Shown: piece after piece, positions 47,201 to 58,913 of the stretch | Layout of the letters: each line of letters starts with the position of its first letter | How positions within the stretch are numbered: the stretch's first letter is position 1 | Assembly: GCA_006538405.1 (NCBI GenBank) | Contig: BJKQ01000005.1 | Span: 992,001-1,056,000 of the forward strand | Reading direction: 5' to 3' | From: Hansfordia pulvinata | Lineage: Eukaryota > Ascomycota > Sordariomycetes > Xylariales | Length of the DNA stretch: 64,000 nt | Position numbers and translations under genes: made by a program | Notes under the pieces: generated by a model | The model's database searches: none | What the model was told of the DNA's origin: nothing | The model's input: only the letters and a program-made list of their open reading frames with translations

Positions 47201-47777
47201 CAGGGTATGTAGGCAAGGTAGATCAGGTTGGGTAAGGTTAGGTATGTAGGTAGTATCTCAGAGGTATCCGCCGCCACACCCACCTCGTGCCTTCCTCGTC
47301 ATCGTACTCACTGTTCGGGGCTTGCGCAGATGCCCTCCCGTCTCTGTGTCTCCTTGTCCCTGACCAACCCTTCAATCTCCAAGCTGCATCTCCAGCCTCC
47401 AGCTGCCCTTTGGTGTCTGCGCTTGCCTCGCCCACAGCCACAGCTAGAGGGCCCTCTGTGCATTGAATGCAACGGGGCCGACATACTCGGAGGAAGCTCT
47501 ATTCGCAGGACGATAAGGCCCAGCAGCAGACATCGGACTGCGTCTGGTGTCTACCGACCGACTTGCTTCTTCCGCCGGTATATCTCCTGGCTGTCGCCCG
47601 TCATCTCCCGCCCCGCCCAAGCCTCATCACTTCTCTCCTTCGTTACTTCGCCACCACCTCGACTTGTTCACGCATCGCAGGGCGCTCGCGCGTCAGAGAC
47701 AATCCATCGACCGTGCACGATCGCGTTGATTGAGACATCGCCTACCCTTCTGTACTGCCATCATCATCACTCCTCTT

Positions 47778-47811
47778 CTACGAGCATTCTACGAGCATTC
47801 TACGAGCAGCT
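47778..47811. repeat. Short tandem repeat (CTACGAGCATT)n
   Basis: Three consecutive copies of an 11-bp unit, the last partial, in the presumed leader region of the Sfp1-like gene. Confidence 0.75.
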
Positions 47812-48195
47812 TGGGGAACCGCCCCCCCCTCCACCCTCTCTTAGTCGCCTGAGCAGGGTCCATTCTTCAGCGACGAAAAGTACGCCGCGGCACTCCTTCC
47901 AGCGAAGAATAGAAGACTGCCAACATTGGTCCGGAAACGTTCAACTGCCCCTGGACCGCTGAGCCGCCCTGAGCCAACGCGACCAGGGTCTCGGCTTTCT
48001 CACCAGAGGCACGAACCGAACACCCTTGCCATCTTGCCATTTCGGGCAGGGCGCATCCTTCCGATCTCACTGAAGGGGCTAGGTTGACGAGGTACGCGAG
48101 GTTAACCTAGCAGACGCCCCCACCGCCCTCGTTAGGTGGTGAGGCACAGCAGGGAAGCATAAGCCACCGAGGAAATAACAAACCCACAGACGACC

Positions 48196-51100
48196 ATGAA
48201 GGGCGGTCTCGGTGCTGGCCTAAGCAGGTGGTTTGCGCAGGCACCCCAGCAGCAACAGCCGGCGGGCATGTCACAGGAACTGGGCACAGCAGCCGTGAAC
48301 ACGGAGGAGAAGATGGGGAAGGAGCTGGGAATAGAAGAGATGGACGTGGACTCCGACACCGACAAAGAAATGGACGCCGAAGAAGCCGCAGCGCCGAGTG
48401 CCCGCGGCGCTGCCCGTGTAAGTGATGCCAAGGGTGACTGGCAATACTGCACGCAGCCGTTGAGTGCTGCATTGGTCTCCCAGAAACCATGCGGCGGTCA
48501 GCAGGATCAGTATCACGTCGATGCTACAGGCCGATACCTCGATCTTGACACCGGCCCTGCATCTGCCGCGCGTGTCCCCGTATGTGCATCTGCATCTGCG
48601 TCTGCGATCACACTGGGATCCTCACAGGGGGTCGACATCAACAACAGGAACAGCCGGGCCTCGAATTTGGCCTCGGGGCTGGCCCAGCAGCGGACGCTGC
48701 CGGCCATGCCTCCAGACGGGAGCACGCCTGCGTCGACCCGCTCGTTGGGCACCCCGTCTCCCTCGCCGCAGCCTGCAACCCCCGAGGATGAGGCGCACCC
48801 TGCGTTTGGCGGATGCACCAAGCCGGCGCCATACTCGGTGGACTTGGACAACCGTGGCAGCAACAATAGCATCAACAGCCACAATAGGGGCAGCCTCAAC
48901 GGCGGTGTTCGCAACAATAAGCATGGCGGGCGGAACAATCATGTGAAAGATGGCAGCCATTCAAGTCAACCACGCAGCGCCGCTGGGGTAGCCGCCTCCT
49001 CTCAGCAGCCCCGGTCTCAGCAGCAGCCCATAAAAGTCGCCACGCCCAGCGCCCGCAGCCACCACCGCCGCCGCCAGGGCAGCAAAGACGCCTGCGACCA
49101 CGCTGCCCCACCCGCATCCCCGAGTTCGGGCGCGAGTACAAGTACCTTGGGCCGGGCCCGTACCGGTACCTCGCTCAAGCCCACGACCTCGCTCTCTCCA
49201 CCTATTAAAGCCGCTACCGCTGCCGCTACCAGTGCCACTGCCACTGCCGCTATTACCACGGCTGCTGCTGCTGCTAGTAGTAGTAATCTAGCTAATAATT
49301 ATCATAATTCCGGTCTCGACCACCACCACTCTACTCCCACCACCACTGTCGCTGCTACCACCACAACTACTACCACCGCTCCTCCTCACCCTCCTCTCAC
49401 CAACACCAATAGCACTAACTCCGACACCTCCCCCTCACCCAACACCTCCGCAGCCAACACCACCAGAAACCACTGCAAACACGGTGCTTCCACTACACGC
49501 ACGACATCCGCCACTACAAACCCTCTAGGAGTATCAGCCCTCAGCAAGTACTTTGACTACGAGGACAGCAACGTCGTCATCGACTTCGACCACGACTTCA
49601 GTCTCACTTGCACCACCCACGACTCGACACCGAATCCACCCGAGCACCTGGACGGCCTCGTCCTCGACACCGAAATGACCACCGGTCCTGCTCTCGACTC
49701 GGCCCTCGGCCGCAGTCGCCAGGACTCCTTTGTGAGCGCCGGACCTAAGCCTATCTCCATGAACAACCCCAATCGTGACCAAGCGAATCGCGGCCGTCGC
49801 GAAAGTCTGGCGGGAAGTCTCATGAACGGCATGAGCTGGGGCGGCGTTTCTGTCGGCAGCTTCATCAAAGACGAGTATGTCATGTCTACCCCGCCTCCTC
49901 TGAATCCTCCTCGGCTCTCTGTGGCCCTCGCCCCCGCCTGATGCTAACCCCTCCCCGCAGCCTGATGATGGCCGGCACCTCACCCTGGAACGGCGCCGCC
50001 CAGTCGCCGTCATTCCACTCCAACTCCTACATCCCCAAGATGGAAGCCGACTACCTGCGCGACTTCCTGTGCTGCAACCAGCAGCTCGAAACCTTCCACG
50101 ACCTCCTGCGACACTACGAGACGGTCCACACGGGTGCCAACGCTCAGACAAACATGCCCAAGCCCGGAGTCCCGTTACCACACCGCTTATCTATCAGCCG
50201 TCAGTCCGTCTCGTCGGGTGGCATCGGCCTGGGAGTTGGTAAGGCCGATTCCCAGGGCTTCCAGCAGGGTCAGAATCAGATGGGCTTCAACCAGCAACAA
50301 CGCTCTTTGGGAAATGGACTGGGCGCCGGCATGGGCTTTAACGGTCTCCCTCAGTCGCAGTTGGGACTGGGGCGGGTGGTCAAAAGTCGCAGCTTGCGAA
50401 TGTGCAATCCAATGATGAGATGGATGCCGTTGGGGATATGGAAATGGATGACGCTGTTGGCCTCATGGAAATGGATGATGCCAACCAGCAGCGAACGATC
50501 CAGCAGACGCGCCAGATGTTTGGTCAGCAACAGAGGCCGCAGTTGCAGCTTAACAGCACCGGCCTCCCTCATCAGGCACTGCGCGGCTCCCAGCCTTCCA
50601 CACCAGGCGCAGGCAACTTCGGCTTCCCCAACAACCCGACTGTCTCGTCGGTCAACACGCCCACGCTCTCAACGCAGCAAGTGGGCCAAGGTCTTGGCGG
50701 TGCCGATGGTATCGACGATGACTTGTCGGCGATGGGTAACAACATGAACCTGGGTGACTTCAGTGCCTTTGACCAGTCGCTGTCTGAGTATTTCATCGAC
50801 GACCCCGCCAAGCGGCTCTTCAACCCCAACGGCGGCGGCCAGGCCAGCCAGAGGGCACTTCAGCAGCAGATGGCCCAGTTCGGTCTGGACCAGGGGCAGT
50901 TTGGTAACATCACGGACCCGACTCATATTCTGGCGCTCCAGCGGGCTATTGCCAACCCCAACTCGATCATGATCCCGCCTGAGGAGGATAAGCCCTTCAA
51001 GTGCCCGGTCATCGGTTGCGAAAAGGCATACAAGAACCAGAACGGCCTTAAGTAGGTTTACCCAGCATGACAACCCACATGATCAGTGCTAATAGATCCC

Positions 51101-51483
51101 AGATACCACAAGCAGCACGGTCACCAGAACCAACAACTACACGAAAATGGCGACGGCACGTTCTCAATTGTGAATCCAGAAACGTCCGCGCCCTACCCCG
51201 GCGAAACGGGCATGGAGAAGGAGAAGCCTCACAAGTGCGAGTACTGCCACAAACGCTACAAGAACTTGAACGGCCTCAAATATGTACGTCACGGACAGTC
51301 TGCGCCACCGCGCGCTCCTCAGGGACGCTCGCTAACGTGATTGAATCACAGCACAAACAACACTCGGCGCCATGCGAGATAGCGGCACAAGCGGCGAGCT
51401 TGAGAGCGGGTCTTGCCAGCACGCAGATATTCAACAACATCAACACGAGCCTGCCAGGCATTGGCGAAGACCTGCCGATGTAA
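48196..51483 (+). CDS. sfp1: Sfp1-type C2H2 zinc-finger transcription regulator
   Basis: Five exons fit one frame of 986 residues: 48196-49874, 49961-50238, 50361-51051, 51103-51283 and 51352-51483. The C-terminus carries the Sfp1 signature of two separated fingers: [24 protein letters not shown] (C867, C872, H885) and, after a 37-residue spacer, [20 protein letters not shown] (C928, C931, H944), each split by a short intron in GLKY. An atypical N-terminal finger (CC...[11 protein letters not shown], ~597-616) follows the conserved [30 protein letters not shown] block, which spans the first intron exactly. The first ~500 residues are low-complexity (Ser/Thr/Asn/His/Pro). Sfp1 in yeast drives ribosomal protein and ribosome-biogenesis genes under TOR control; that role is inferred here. 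Uncertain points: the start codon, a possible frame-neutral intron at 48580-48627, and the intron at 50239-50360, which I infer because the frame shifts there. Confidence 0.85.
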
Positions 51484-52553
51484 GAGCGGCCTCGATCGCC
51501 CCAAAGAGAGCAGGCTCTGGGGCGCGTTGTGGCACCCGCCTCGAATCCCCGTTCTTCGATTCACCATTATTCGACATAGACTTTTGCGAGACAGATAGAC
51601 TGGATACCCTCTTCCGTGGCCATGGTACTTCACCCCCACTTGGTTCAGGAACACTTGGCCGCATTTCGGCATCTTGGACGGCGTTTTGCTTTTCGCATTG
51701 GGTGTCAGCCTAATATACCCACTACTAGACCCTCGCCACGGACCGTTTGCGCTGCCCTTCCCTCGGCTTGGGCAGCGGGCCACGAAGGGACGATATATGA
51801 GTTTCACGTTTCTTCCAGGGCTTTCTTTTTTGTTTTTCTCTTTTTACTAGATTTGATTTCTCGGTTCAGGGCAAGCGCGGAAGACAAAAAAAAAAGGGCA
51901 AGGCAAGAACCGATAGCCTCGATAGGCGGAAAGCCGCACAGCAGACAACCACCCGGTTCGTCACTGGGTGGCCCGTCCAGGCTCTACTGACAGCGCAAGC
52001 TGCTTTTCAGGGAGTGAAGGATGTTGAGCAAGGAAGGATGCCGGGTACTGTGAGGACTTGGATCCCATCTCATCGACTAATGGATACCGGCGTTGGGATC
52101 ATGCTGATGTAGGACGGCTGGCGTGAATGAACCTCGAAAAACTGTATCTGTGGAATGTTCCTGTTTGGTTGTTTTGCGACGAGTCAGGGGAGAGGGGGCT
52201 TCGACCCGAATGATGGTGTGCTCCCGGTACTTGACGTGGAGCCAGTGAGGTTGGCGATCGTGCGTCGCGATGCGGGGTGAGATTTGGAGGGGCCAATTAC
52301 TGTGGTCCGGAATCCAAGGAAACCGTGCATGATGACGCGCCAGCGAGCAAACCAAAAGTACAAGCTGATTATTCTGTTTCCCACCACCTCGTCTTTGGCA
52401 AATCAGTGAATGAATGTCTCCATCCTGGCTGGCCCCTCGTCGGGCGCCCATGCGTGACAAGTTGGGTCAGGCCGCCCGCCCAATCCAATCCGAGTTCGGC
52501 CTGCCGGAGAGCGAGAGAGCGAGGTGGTGACCCCGCCCCCACCACATACATCC

Positions 52554-52576
52554 ACGACGACGACGACGACGACGAT
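52554..52576. repeat. (CGA)n microsatellite
   Basis: About seven to eight CGA units in spacer, encoding only spurious poly-Asp or poly-Arg. Confidence 0.85.
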
Positions 52577-53347
52577 CCCATTACCACCCCCTCACGAGTA
52601 TGTGCCCTTTCTTTTCCGTGGAGACGGACTGCCCGCTTCTTGTAGCACCATGGTGTCAAGGCCTGCCCAGTACTATTCACCGCCCTGTCTGCAAATCCGG
52701 GCGAGGGGGGTCCCCCGTGCCTGGTAGGTTAGGTAGATAGACTGGCGCGCCCTCGAGAATACCAAATGGTGACGCGGCACGGCGGGCGCTAACCCAGGTA
52801 CTCGTACGGCAGGTGAGGACGGGTATGTACCGTACCACATGCAGGCCGATGAAAAGCGTGTATCTTGACCTTCCATGGCCCGGGGGCACGCAGGAACCGA
52901 TCTTTCACCGCGCTTCTGGTCGCCTGGCCTCGAACCCCTTACATCGCCTATGAGCGGGGGGCCGGGCCTAAAGCAAGTTGACCCCTCACACCCCAACCGC
53001 AACTCGAGCGATCGCCCCGGTCCACGTGCCGCGGTCGCGCTTGCGCCGGGGATTGCGGGCAGTTCGCGGTGGTGCTATGGCGAAGCAACCTCTTCATGTT
53101 GTGCACGGGTAAAGGACGGAGTGGGTGTACTAGTCATTTAGAATTTGCGATGATCTGAGGGGCGAGGTCGAAAACAAAGCAAAAGATGTGCGGATACGCC
53201 ACGAGTGACCAGTGCCATGTATTCGTACTCTTTGATAGTGTGCTTGTTGCTATCATCATCGTCGCGCACACCTGGTCTTACTAATTATTCGTGCTTGTGC
53301 CTGCGCTATGGTCGGGCTGTTGTTGGTCCTGCCTCTTCCAAGATTGA

Positions 53348-53365
53348 GGGGGGGGGGGGGGGGGG
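53348..53365 (+). repeat. Poly-G run
   Basis: Eighteen consecutive G residues in spacer. Confidence 0.9.
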
Positions 53366-55330
53366 TCTCTCGATGTTGCAATGACAAGACGTCAAGCTGA
53401 CGCTTGCGCCGATGCGGGTGCGCGCAGGGTCCAACAGATCATCGCGGGTCATCTTCAGGTCCATGGCGCTTTCGCCGGATCGAGTAGGCAGATCCGGAGG
53501 GGCATCGGCGGTTTTGCTCCATGTGTGCGTGAGTGTGAGTGTGCTCTCGTAGCCTCCACGCGCGTTCGCCTGGCGGAGCATACGGTCCAGGCGCCGGGCC
53601 GCATTCGTTAGCAGAGTGTACTCGTACGAGTGGAAGCACGGCAATTCAGGCAACGAGCAGGCATGTATGGGTACAATGCTTGCTTCGGCCGCGCCGGCGT
53701 CTGTCCTGGCGTGGCTCTCGGTGGTTGTGGTGGAACCAGGGACCAAAGTCGGGCGGACATTCCGTGATTCCATATGGGATAGTCTCGTCTCGTCTCGCCT
53801 CTTCTCGACTCGCCTCGTCTTCGGCGACCTTGGCCAAGTCCCGCCAGTAGCCGCGACTGTTCCGTGACGAGCGAGCAGGCGGGCGGGCGAGCGGACGGGC
53901 AGAGCGGGCGGAGCGGGCGGCAATGCAGCATCGCGCTACCTGCGGCTCGCCGCGTCCATCTCTGCGTTGGCTTCGGATTCGCACTGCTGATCAACGTGAA
54001 ACCTGCGCTCGATACGCTCTCGGCCGCGGTGCAACTACAATGCCTGGAGCTCGTGGGCACATACAAGCCTTGTCGTCTATGCGTAACCCTTGGTTCAGCT
54101 CTCCCCTGCAGCCGTCGCACGGCCATGGGCTCATGCCTACGCTGACCCGGGATGCCGCCAAAGGTGGTCGTCGTTAGACCCGGATATCTCCGAGGAGTGG
54201 GCCGCAGCAAACACCGAGAAACGTTCGAGCAGACAGCGAGACCAGGCGAGTCCAGTCACGTCAGCTCTGTGTTATGGCCTCCCGGCGCTCGCCTTCACAA
54301 CACGACGCGGGCGACGTGGCTCGAATCGGCGTCGGAGCTCATACAGTTTTCATCAAAGACTGGATGAACGCTGGTCATCTCTTGCAGACATCATCTGCTG
54401 CTGGCTGTCGATGAGCGCGTGGGCTATCGTGGGCTTACCAACACTACCCTTAGTCGGATAGGACTCGTAGGTGGTTGACGTGCGCGCTGTTGTAGGAGCG
54501 GGTCGAGCCGAGAACCAAGGCGGTGATACGACAGACGATGAGTGACTGGCCTACGGGCGTGCTGGTGGAAGTCGGACGTTGCGAAATCAAACAAGTGGAA
54601 GTTACGCGTAGATACCTTACTTACGCCGAGCGTCGCGTTGCGATGTCGAGGGCGACCGGAGCAAGACCGGACATAACTCGGCGGGCCGGCGCGCCAAAGC
54701 CGGGTTTGGGCCAGGGCGACTCACGAGCAAATCCCGGCGCAGGGAAGGCGCCGCGGGCAGGCCAGGCGCCCCGGGAAGGAGCAGACAACGAGCGAAAATC
54801 GAACCACCGACACACGGCTATTGTGGGCTGCCCCGGTTACATCATGCCATTTTGCATTTTCTTCCCGGCCGCTCGCGAGCCTTGATCGCAGACCTGTCCA
54901 TTACCGATCCGGCCCTGCTTTTGCCTCGTCTTCCCCCATCTCTCATCCATACATTCGGCTGATTAAGCATACCAGCACGCGCTGCGCCGTTCATCAATCG
55001 GCTTTTTGTTCATTACTACCTATATACCTAGACTTGGTCCTCGCTTGCGTCCTGGTCCCCATCTTCAAAATCATCCAACCACCCGCGCCAGCTTGTCACC
55101 CAAGCAGCTTCGAGTCGATAGCTGGGCCCGTCTACTACCAGAACCCGCACTCTCTAGCTTCTACCAAAGAAAACAACAAGTGGGCTCGTCGCATCATTAC
55201 CAACTGCGCGATATTCCCACCCACGTCATCAGCCGCAACACCACTCCCTCCGCACCAAAACCACAACCACAACCACAACCGCCCACACCCGCACACAGAC
55301 CCGCACGCACACACACAGACCCACGCAATC

Positions 55331-56071
55331 ATGAAGGTCGTCTCCAAGGAAGAGGAGCAGGCTCACTACAACCGCGTCCTCGAGGGCGGTTTTCTCGGTG
55401 GCTCCGCCGGCCTCTCCTTGGGCATGCTGGGCGTCTGGGCTGCTTCGCGCCGCTACCCGGCCTTCCGCCAGTTGACCGTCCCTTTCCGCACCTTCCTCGT
55501 CACCTCCACCGGCACCTTCGGCGCCATCGTCAACGCCGAGCGCTACTCCAACGCCTACCAGCGCGCCAACAACCCCATGTCTGACTACCGCGACGAGGCC
55601 CAGCTGACCGCCGACGCCATCCGCTCCCAGACCAGCGGCTGGGACCGCACGGTTGACTGGTGCCGCCGCAATCGCTACCAGATCGTCTTCGCCTCCTGGC
55701 TCGCCTCAATGGGCGTCGCCATGGCCATTGTGAACCGCAACAAGTTCCTCACCACCAGCCAGAAGCTTGTCCAGGCCCGTGTCCATGCCCAGGGCCTCAC
55801 CCTCGCCGTCCTCATCGCTACTGCCGCCTTTGAGACGGCGGACGCCCGCTCTGGCAAGGGCAAGTGGGAGACTGTCAAGGTCCTCGATCCCGCCGACCCC
55901 GAGCACAAGCACCTCATTGAGAAGAAGGTGCATATCGAGGATTACGAGGGTCAGGATCTGTGGAAGGACATGGTCGCCGCCGAGGAGCACCGCATCGCCA
56001 CTCGCAAGGCCAACGAGAAGAAGAAGGCCGAGGCCGTCGCCAAAGACAGTGAGGAGAAGCAGTCTTCGTGA
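55331..56071 (+). CDS. rcf2: Respiratory supercomplex factor 2 homologue (HIG1 domain)
   Basis: An intronless frame of 246 residues starts MKVVSKEEEQAHYNRVLEGG. Two hydrophobic segments (about 20-41 and 55-72, with GGFLGGSAGLSLGMLGV and FLVTSTGTFGAIV) precede a soluble link. The C-terminal HIG1 domain follows: NRYQIVFASWLASMGVAMAIV, then a basic QKLVQARVHAQGLTLAVLIATAAFE containing the QARV motif of the HIG1 family. The tail is a charged Lys/Glu helix. This four-helix plan and the KEEEQAHYN start match fungal Rcf2, an inner-membrane protein that associates with cytochrome c oxidase and III-IV supercomplexes. The frame is open for ~170 codons upstream, but that part is a low-complexity C/A-rich leader, so I chose the ATG at 55331. 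The gene converges with the Kelch gene ending at 57222. Confidence 0.92.
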   Translation: MKVVSKEEEQAHYNRVLEGGFLGGSAGLSLGMLGVWAASRRYPAFRQLTVPFRTFLVTSTGTFGAIVNAERYSNAYQRANNPMSDYRDEAQLTADAIRSQTSGWDRTVDWCRRNRYQIVFASWLASMGVAMAIVNRNKFLTTSQKLVQARVHAQGLTLAVLIATAAFETADARSGKGKWETVKVLDPADPEHKHLIEKKVHIEDYEGQDLWKDMVAAEEHRIATRKANEKKKAEAVAKDSEEKQSS

Positions 56072-57221
56072 AACTGTCGCAACGGCTAGCACATTCGCGG
56101 CTGCGTGAGAGAAGACGAGCAGACCTTTGTCTCATAGAAAGCACGGGAAACCCCAGAACCTCCCAACACACGAGCACGCCTTTTGGATACCATCGCACTG
56201 CGTACTGTTCTCGTTTCGGAGTTTCGGTCGCTCACGTCCCATTGGATTCGATTCCTGATTCTGTTTCTGGGTCCGCTTCCTGCAAGACCACCGCCACCTC
56301 TCGCCTGCCCCCAACACGAGCATGTGCACGTACAACGCGAGAATATCATGGTTGCACAGCAAGGGGCGAGAATATGGGCGGCTTGCCCGAAAACGGGGAT
56401 ACATGCAAGAAGAATTGAGGCTTGTTTGGACAGGTGTGCCGATAGACTTCTCCCCTGCTGGTTACACAACGCGCGGCGAGGCGCGGGCTGAATAGAAAAC
56501 GCCAAAAGGCGAGGATCCGCTTGAAGCCGACCCCAAGGTAATGATAGGTAGATATAATATAATGACACAGAAAACATAGAGATCTCGAATCAACGCCCCG
56601 GTATCTTGTCGTAGCAGATTGAAAGTCATGTAATATTCTTCTCCTGGCTTGACTTCCCGCAGCAGCCACCAAGCCGTGTCTTCTTGGGCTGCCAGCCTGT
56701 CGCGCCTACCTCTCCGTGCAGGAAAGGCCAACTCATGACTTGTAAATTATGGAGAGCAAAGAGGGGTATCAACCGTGTAACCATCGCACCGGGCCGTTTC
56801 ATCCCTTTTCGTCTTCCCTTTGACGCCGACGCCGCCCTTATTGCTTGCCAAGGACAGAGCCTCTGTTTCCATCCTATCCCTCCACACCTTGTGAGCGATC
56901 ATCCTTGGTCCCAGATTTCCATCATGTTGCATCGGAGCTGGTTGATACGGCGGTGCCATGTATCAAGATATGATGACGATAGACAGACGAGAAACACAGT
57001 CATAACCCACGGGTATCATTCATGCGATATCACATCGTCAATATGTGGCGAGCAAGAACACATTAAACTCCTAGATGACACCTCGGATATCCCGTCTTGG
57101 ACCCTCGTCGCAGAAAGGCGGGGTGGACGTGCCCCTCTGGAGTGGTATGCACACCCATAGGTTGAAGTTGGAGCACGAAACATCATGTCGTCGTGTCTGA
57201 TGTAGCTGGCCGCGTCGCCGT
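56072..57221. other. Convergent 3' spacer
   Basis: This 1.15-kb region lies between converging stop codons and contains both 3' regions. The part around 56540-56580 is AT-rich (GATATAATATAATGACAC), in keeping with a 3' end. No gene seen. Confidence 0.6.
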
Positions 57222-58913
57222 CTACACCTCGATTGTGAAGTGGCTGATCTGCGAATAGTAGGCATGAACAGCCAGCTCGAGCACCCAGACGTCGCCGAAC
57301 ACCTCGGTACCGTCAAAGCCGCCGATGGAGATGAGACGACTGTCGTATAGAACGGTGCCGTGATACCCACGACCAGTAGGCGGCAGGCCGTAGACGCGCC
57401 GCCGATCCCAGGTCATGGTGACGAGGTTGAGCAGCAAAACCTCGTTCGAGTACTCGGATCCGTCATGACCGCCAACGACAAATAGGTATGACCCAACCAG
57501 GGTGGAAGTATGCGATAATCGACGGAAGGTGACGGGAATGGAGACCCCGCGCCAGTGGAGAGTATCGGCGTCGAAAACCCAAACATCATTGAAACACTCT
57601 CCCCCGTCGGAGCCGCCGTAGATGATCAGTTTGCTCCCGACCATGTTGGCTGTATGGTAGCCTCGCGCTCGGGGCTTGCCGCTTTCTCTACCTGGTACCG
57701 ACGTCGTGGGCGATGACACGAGTCGCCAACTCATCTTGCTCGTGTCCGTCACGTCCAAGCGCCAGATGTCGTTGAGCGCTCGTACTCCGTCGCCTCCGCC
57801 AAACACATAGATCCCGTTGCGATACAGGCAAGCGGTGTGCGCCCGCCGCGGGCTGGGGCCTGCCCGCGGCGAGCCCTCCGCACCACCGAGTCCGGGCGAT
57901 GAGGTCGTAGATGACGCTGCCGTGGTGCTGTTTTGCGCGACGGGCCCGCTGCCACCACTGATGCGTGGCCGAGACCACCGAAAGTTGGTCGTGTCTAAAA
58001 CGTAGACATCGTCGTGATATGACGGGCCATCTCCACCTCCAAATATGACGAGTTTCCGGCCGACGGCTGTGCAGGTCATGGCGCGCAAAGGGGGCGGGAC
58101 ATCGCCTGACACGTGCGGACGACTCCAGTGGAACGAATCGGCGTCGAGGACGTATAGCTGGTTGAAGCAGGTACGCGCGTCGCAGCCTCCAAACACAAAC
58201 ACGTTGCTACCCACCAAGGTTGCAGTGTGTGCCCGCAAGGGCGGGTGCGGCGCTCCAGACACGGCCGCTCGCGACCAGTACATCCCCGAGGACGGGGCCG
58301 GCGGAACAGCATCGGCTACTGTTGTACCGCCCGGAGTTGACGAGCCGGACGATGGAGGTTCGAGAAGGGGTGGAAAGGCGAGGTATGAGGTACGAGGAGC
58401 CTGCGGCTTTGGCGGTGCGGAGGACTTGCGCGGCGGAGTTGAGGCCGGCCGCCCGATGACTGCTGAAGACGAGCGTATGGCCACCGTTCGTCGGGAGCCC
58501 GGACCGCTCTCCTTGCCACTGCCATTTCCGTCGCCAACCGAAGTGCCTCGAGACGGGGGGGCCTCCGCTGGCGGGGTGTTGGTACCGTCGGCGCCCATGC
58601 CGTTGAGCTGAGGGGTTGGGGGTGGTTTGGAGGTGACGGCGGACTGCGAGCGGTGACGTATCGAGGCTTCGGAGGCTCTGCGGCGGCGATCGGACGGGGA
58701 GCTGCCCTGGTGCTTATTGGACAGGTGGCCCGGAGTGTGGCTGCGGGTAGGCGGAGCCTTGTCGAGGGATTCTTCGCGTTCGCGATGCTTCTGGTTCTCA
58801 TCAGGTGAGGGCGGCGGCGGCGACGACATGGACGAAATCTTCTGTGAGCGGACGACCTTGGTGGGCTTACTCGAGGCCGAAGTGGGCCGCGAGCTGCCGC
58901 TGCTGTCGGCCAT
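57222..58913 (-). CDS. Kelch-repeat propeller protein
   Basis: A single exon encodes 563 residues from the ATG at 58913 (MADSSGSSRPTSASS). The frame continues upstream without a stop, but the only earlier start-like codon is a TTG, so MADSS is the natural beginning. Residues 1-~205 are disordered (Ser/Pro/Arg-rich). From ~211 six Kelch motifs follow with the GG...W pattern: VFVFGGCDARTCFNQLYVLD, LVIFGGGDGPSYHDDVYVLD, IYVFGGGDGVRALNDIWRLD, LIIYGGSDGGECFNDVWVFD, LFVVGGHDGSEYSNEVLLLN and LISIGGFDGTEVFGDVWVLE. An insertion rich in Ser/Thr/Gly sits between repeats 2 and 3. Six blades close a complete propeller, so the domain is intact and acts as a protein-binding scaffold. Fungal relatives include Tea1-like polarity factors, but those have coiled coils that are absent here. 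No enzymatic domain is attached and the partner is unknown. Confidence 0.9.
   Translation of the reverse strand: MADSSGSSRPTSASSKPTKVVRSQKISSMSSPPPPSPDENQKHREREESLDKAPPTRSHTPGHLSNKHQGSSPSDRRRRASEASIRHRSQSAVTSKPPPTPQLNGMGADGTNTPPAEAPPSRGTSVGDGNGSGKESGPGSRRTVAIRSSSAVIGRPASTPPRKSSAPPKPQAPRTSYLAFPPLLEPPSSGSSTPGGTTVADAVPPAPSSGMYWSRAAVSGAPHPPLRAHTATLVGSNVFVFGGCDARTCFNQLYVLDADSFHWSRPHVSGDVPPPLRAMTCTAVGRKLVIFGGGDGPSYHDDVYVLDTTNFRWSRPRISGGSGPVAQNSTTAASSTTSSPGLGGAEGSPRAGPSPRRAHTACLYRNGIYVFGGGDGVRALNDIWRLDVTDTSKMSWRLVSSPTTSVPGRESGKPRARGYHTANMVGSKLIIYGGSDGGECFNDVWVFDADTLHWRGVSIPVTFRRLSHTSTLVGSYLFVVGGHDGSEYSNEVLLLNLVTMTWDRRRVYGLPPTGRGYHGTVLYDSRLISIGGFDGTEVFGDVWVLELAVHAYYSQISHFTIEV

Larger units (their letters stand above)
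35394..48195. other. 12.8-kb gene desert
   Basis: No supportable gene was found. The first ~200-300 bp should be the 3' region of the Kelch-BTB gene and the last ~700 bp, C/T-rich from about 47560, the leader and promoter of the Sfp1-like gene. Between them lie simple repeats, many TACTCGTA words (39786, 40274, 40515, 40846, 41932, 42722, 42841, 46242 among others) and GGTACCTA-type palindromes around 45170-45800 and 46370-46550. Open frames of 100-190 codons on both strands overlap each other and lack domains. A TATA-like word (TATATAAATAT) occurs near 37577 with no gene obviously attached. Confidence 0.55.
51484..55330. other. Intergenic region
   Basis: This 3.8-kb gap runs from the Sfp1-like stop to the Rcf2 start. 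A (CGA)n run lies at 52554-52576 and an 18-G run at 53348-53365. TACTCGTACGAG words occur at about 52799 and 53618. The last ~80 bp before Rcf2 is C/A-rich (ACCACAACC, CACACACAC), as expected of a leader. Open frames here, such as 53306-53923 minus and 53608-54210 minus, have no recognisable content. Confidence 0.55.

Noticed and set aside
47228..47962. 244-codon plus-strand frame upstream of the Sfp1-like gene
   Set aside because: It looks like C/T-rich promoter and leader sequence (Ser/Pro/Arg/His-rich translation), not a protein.
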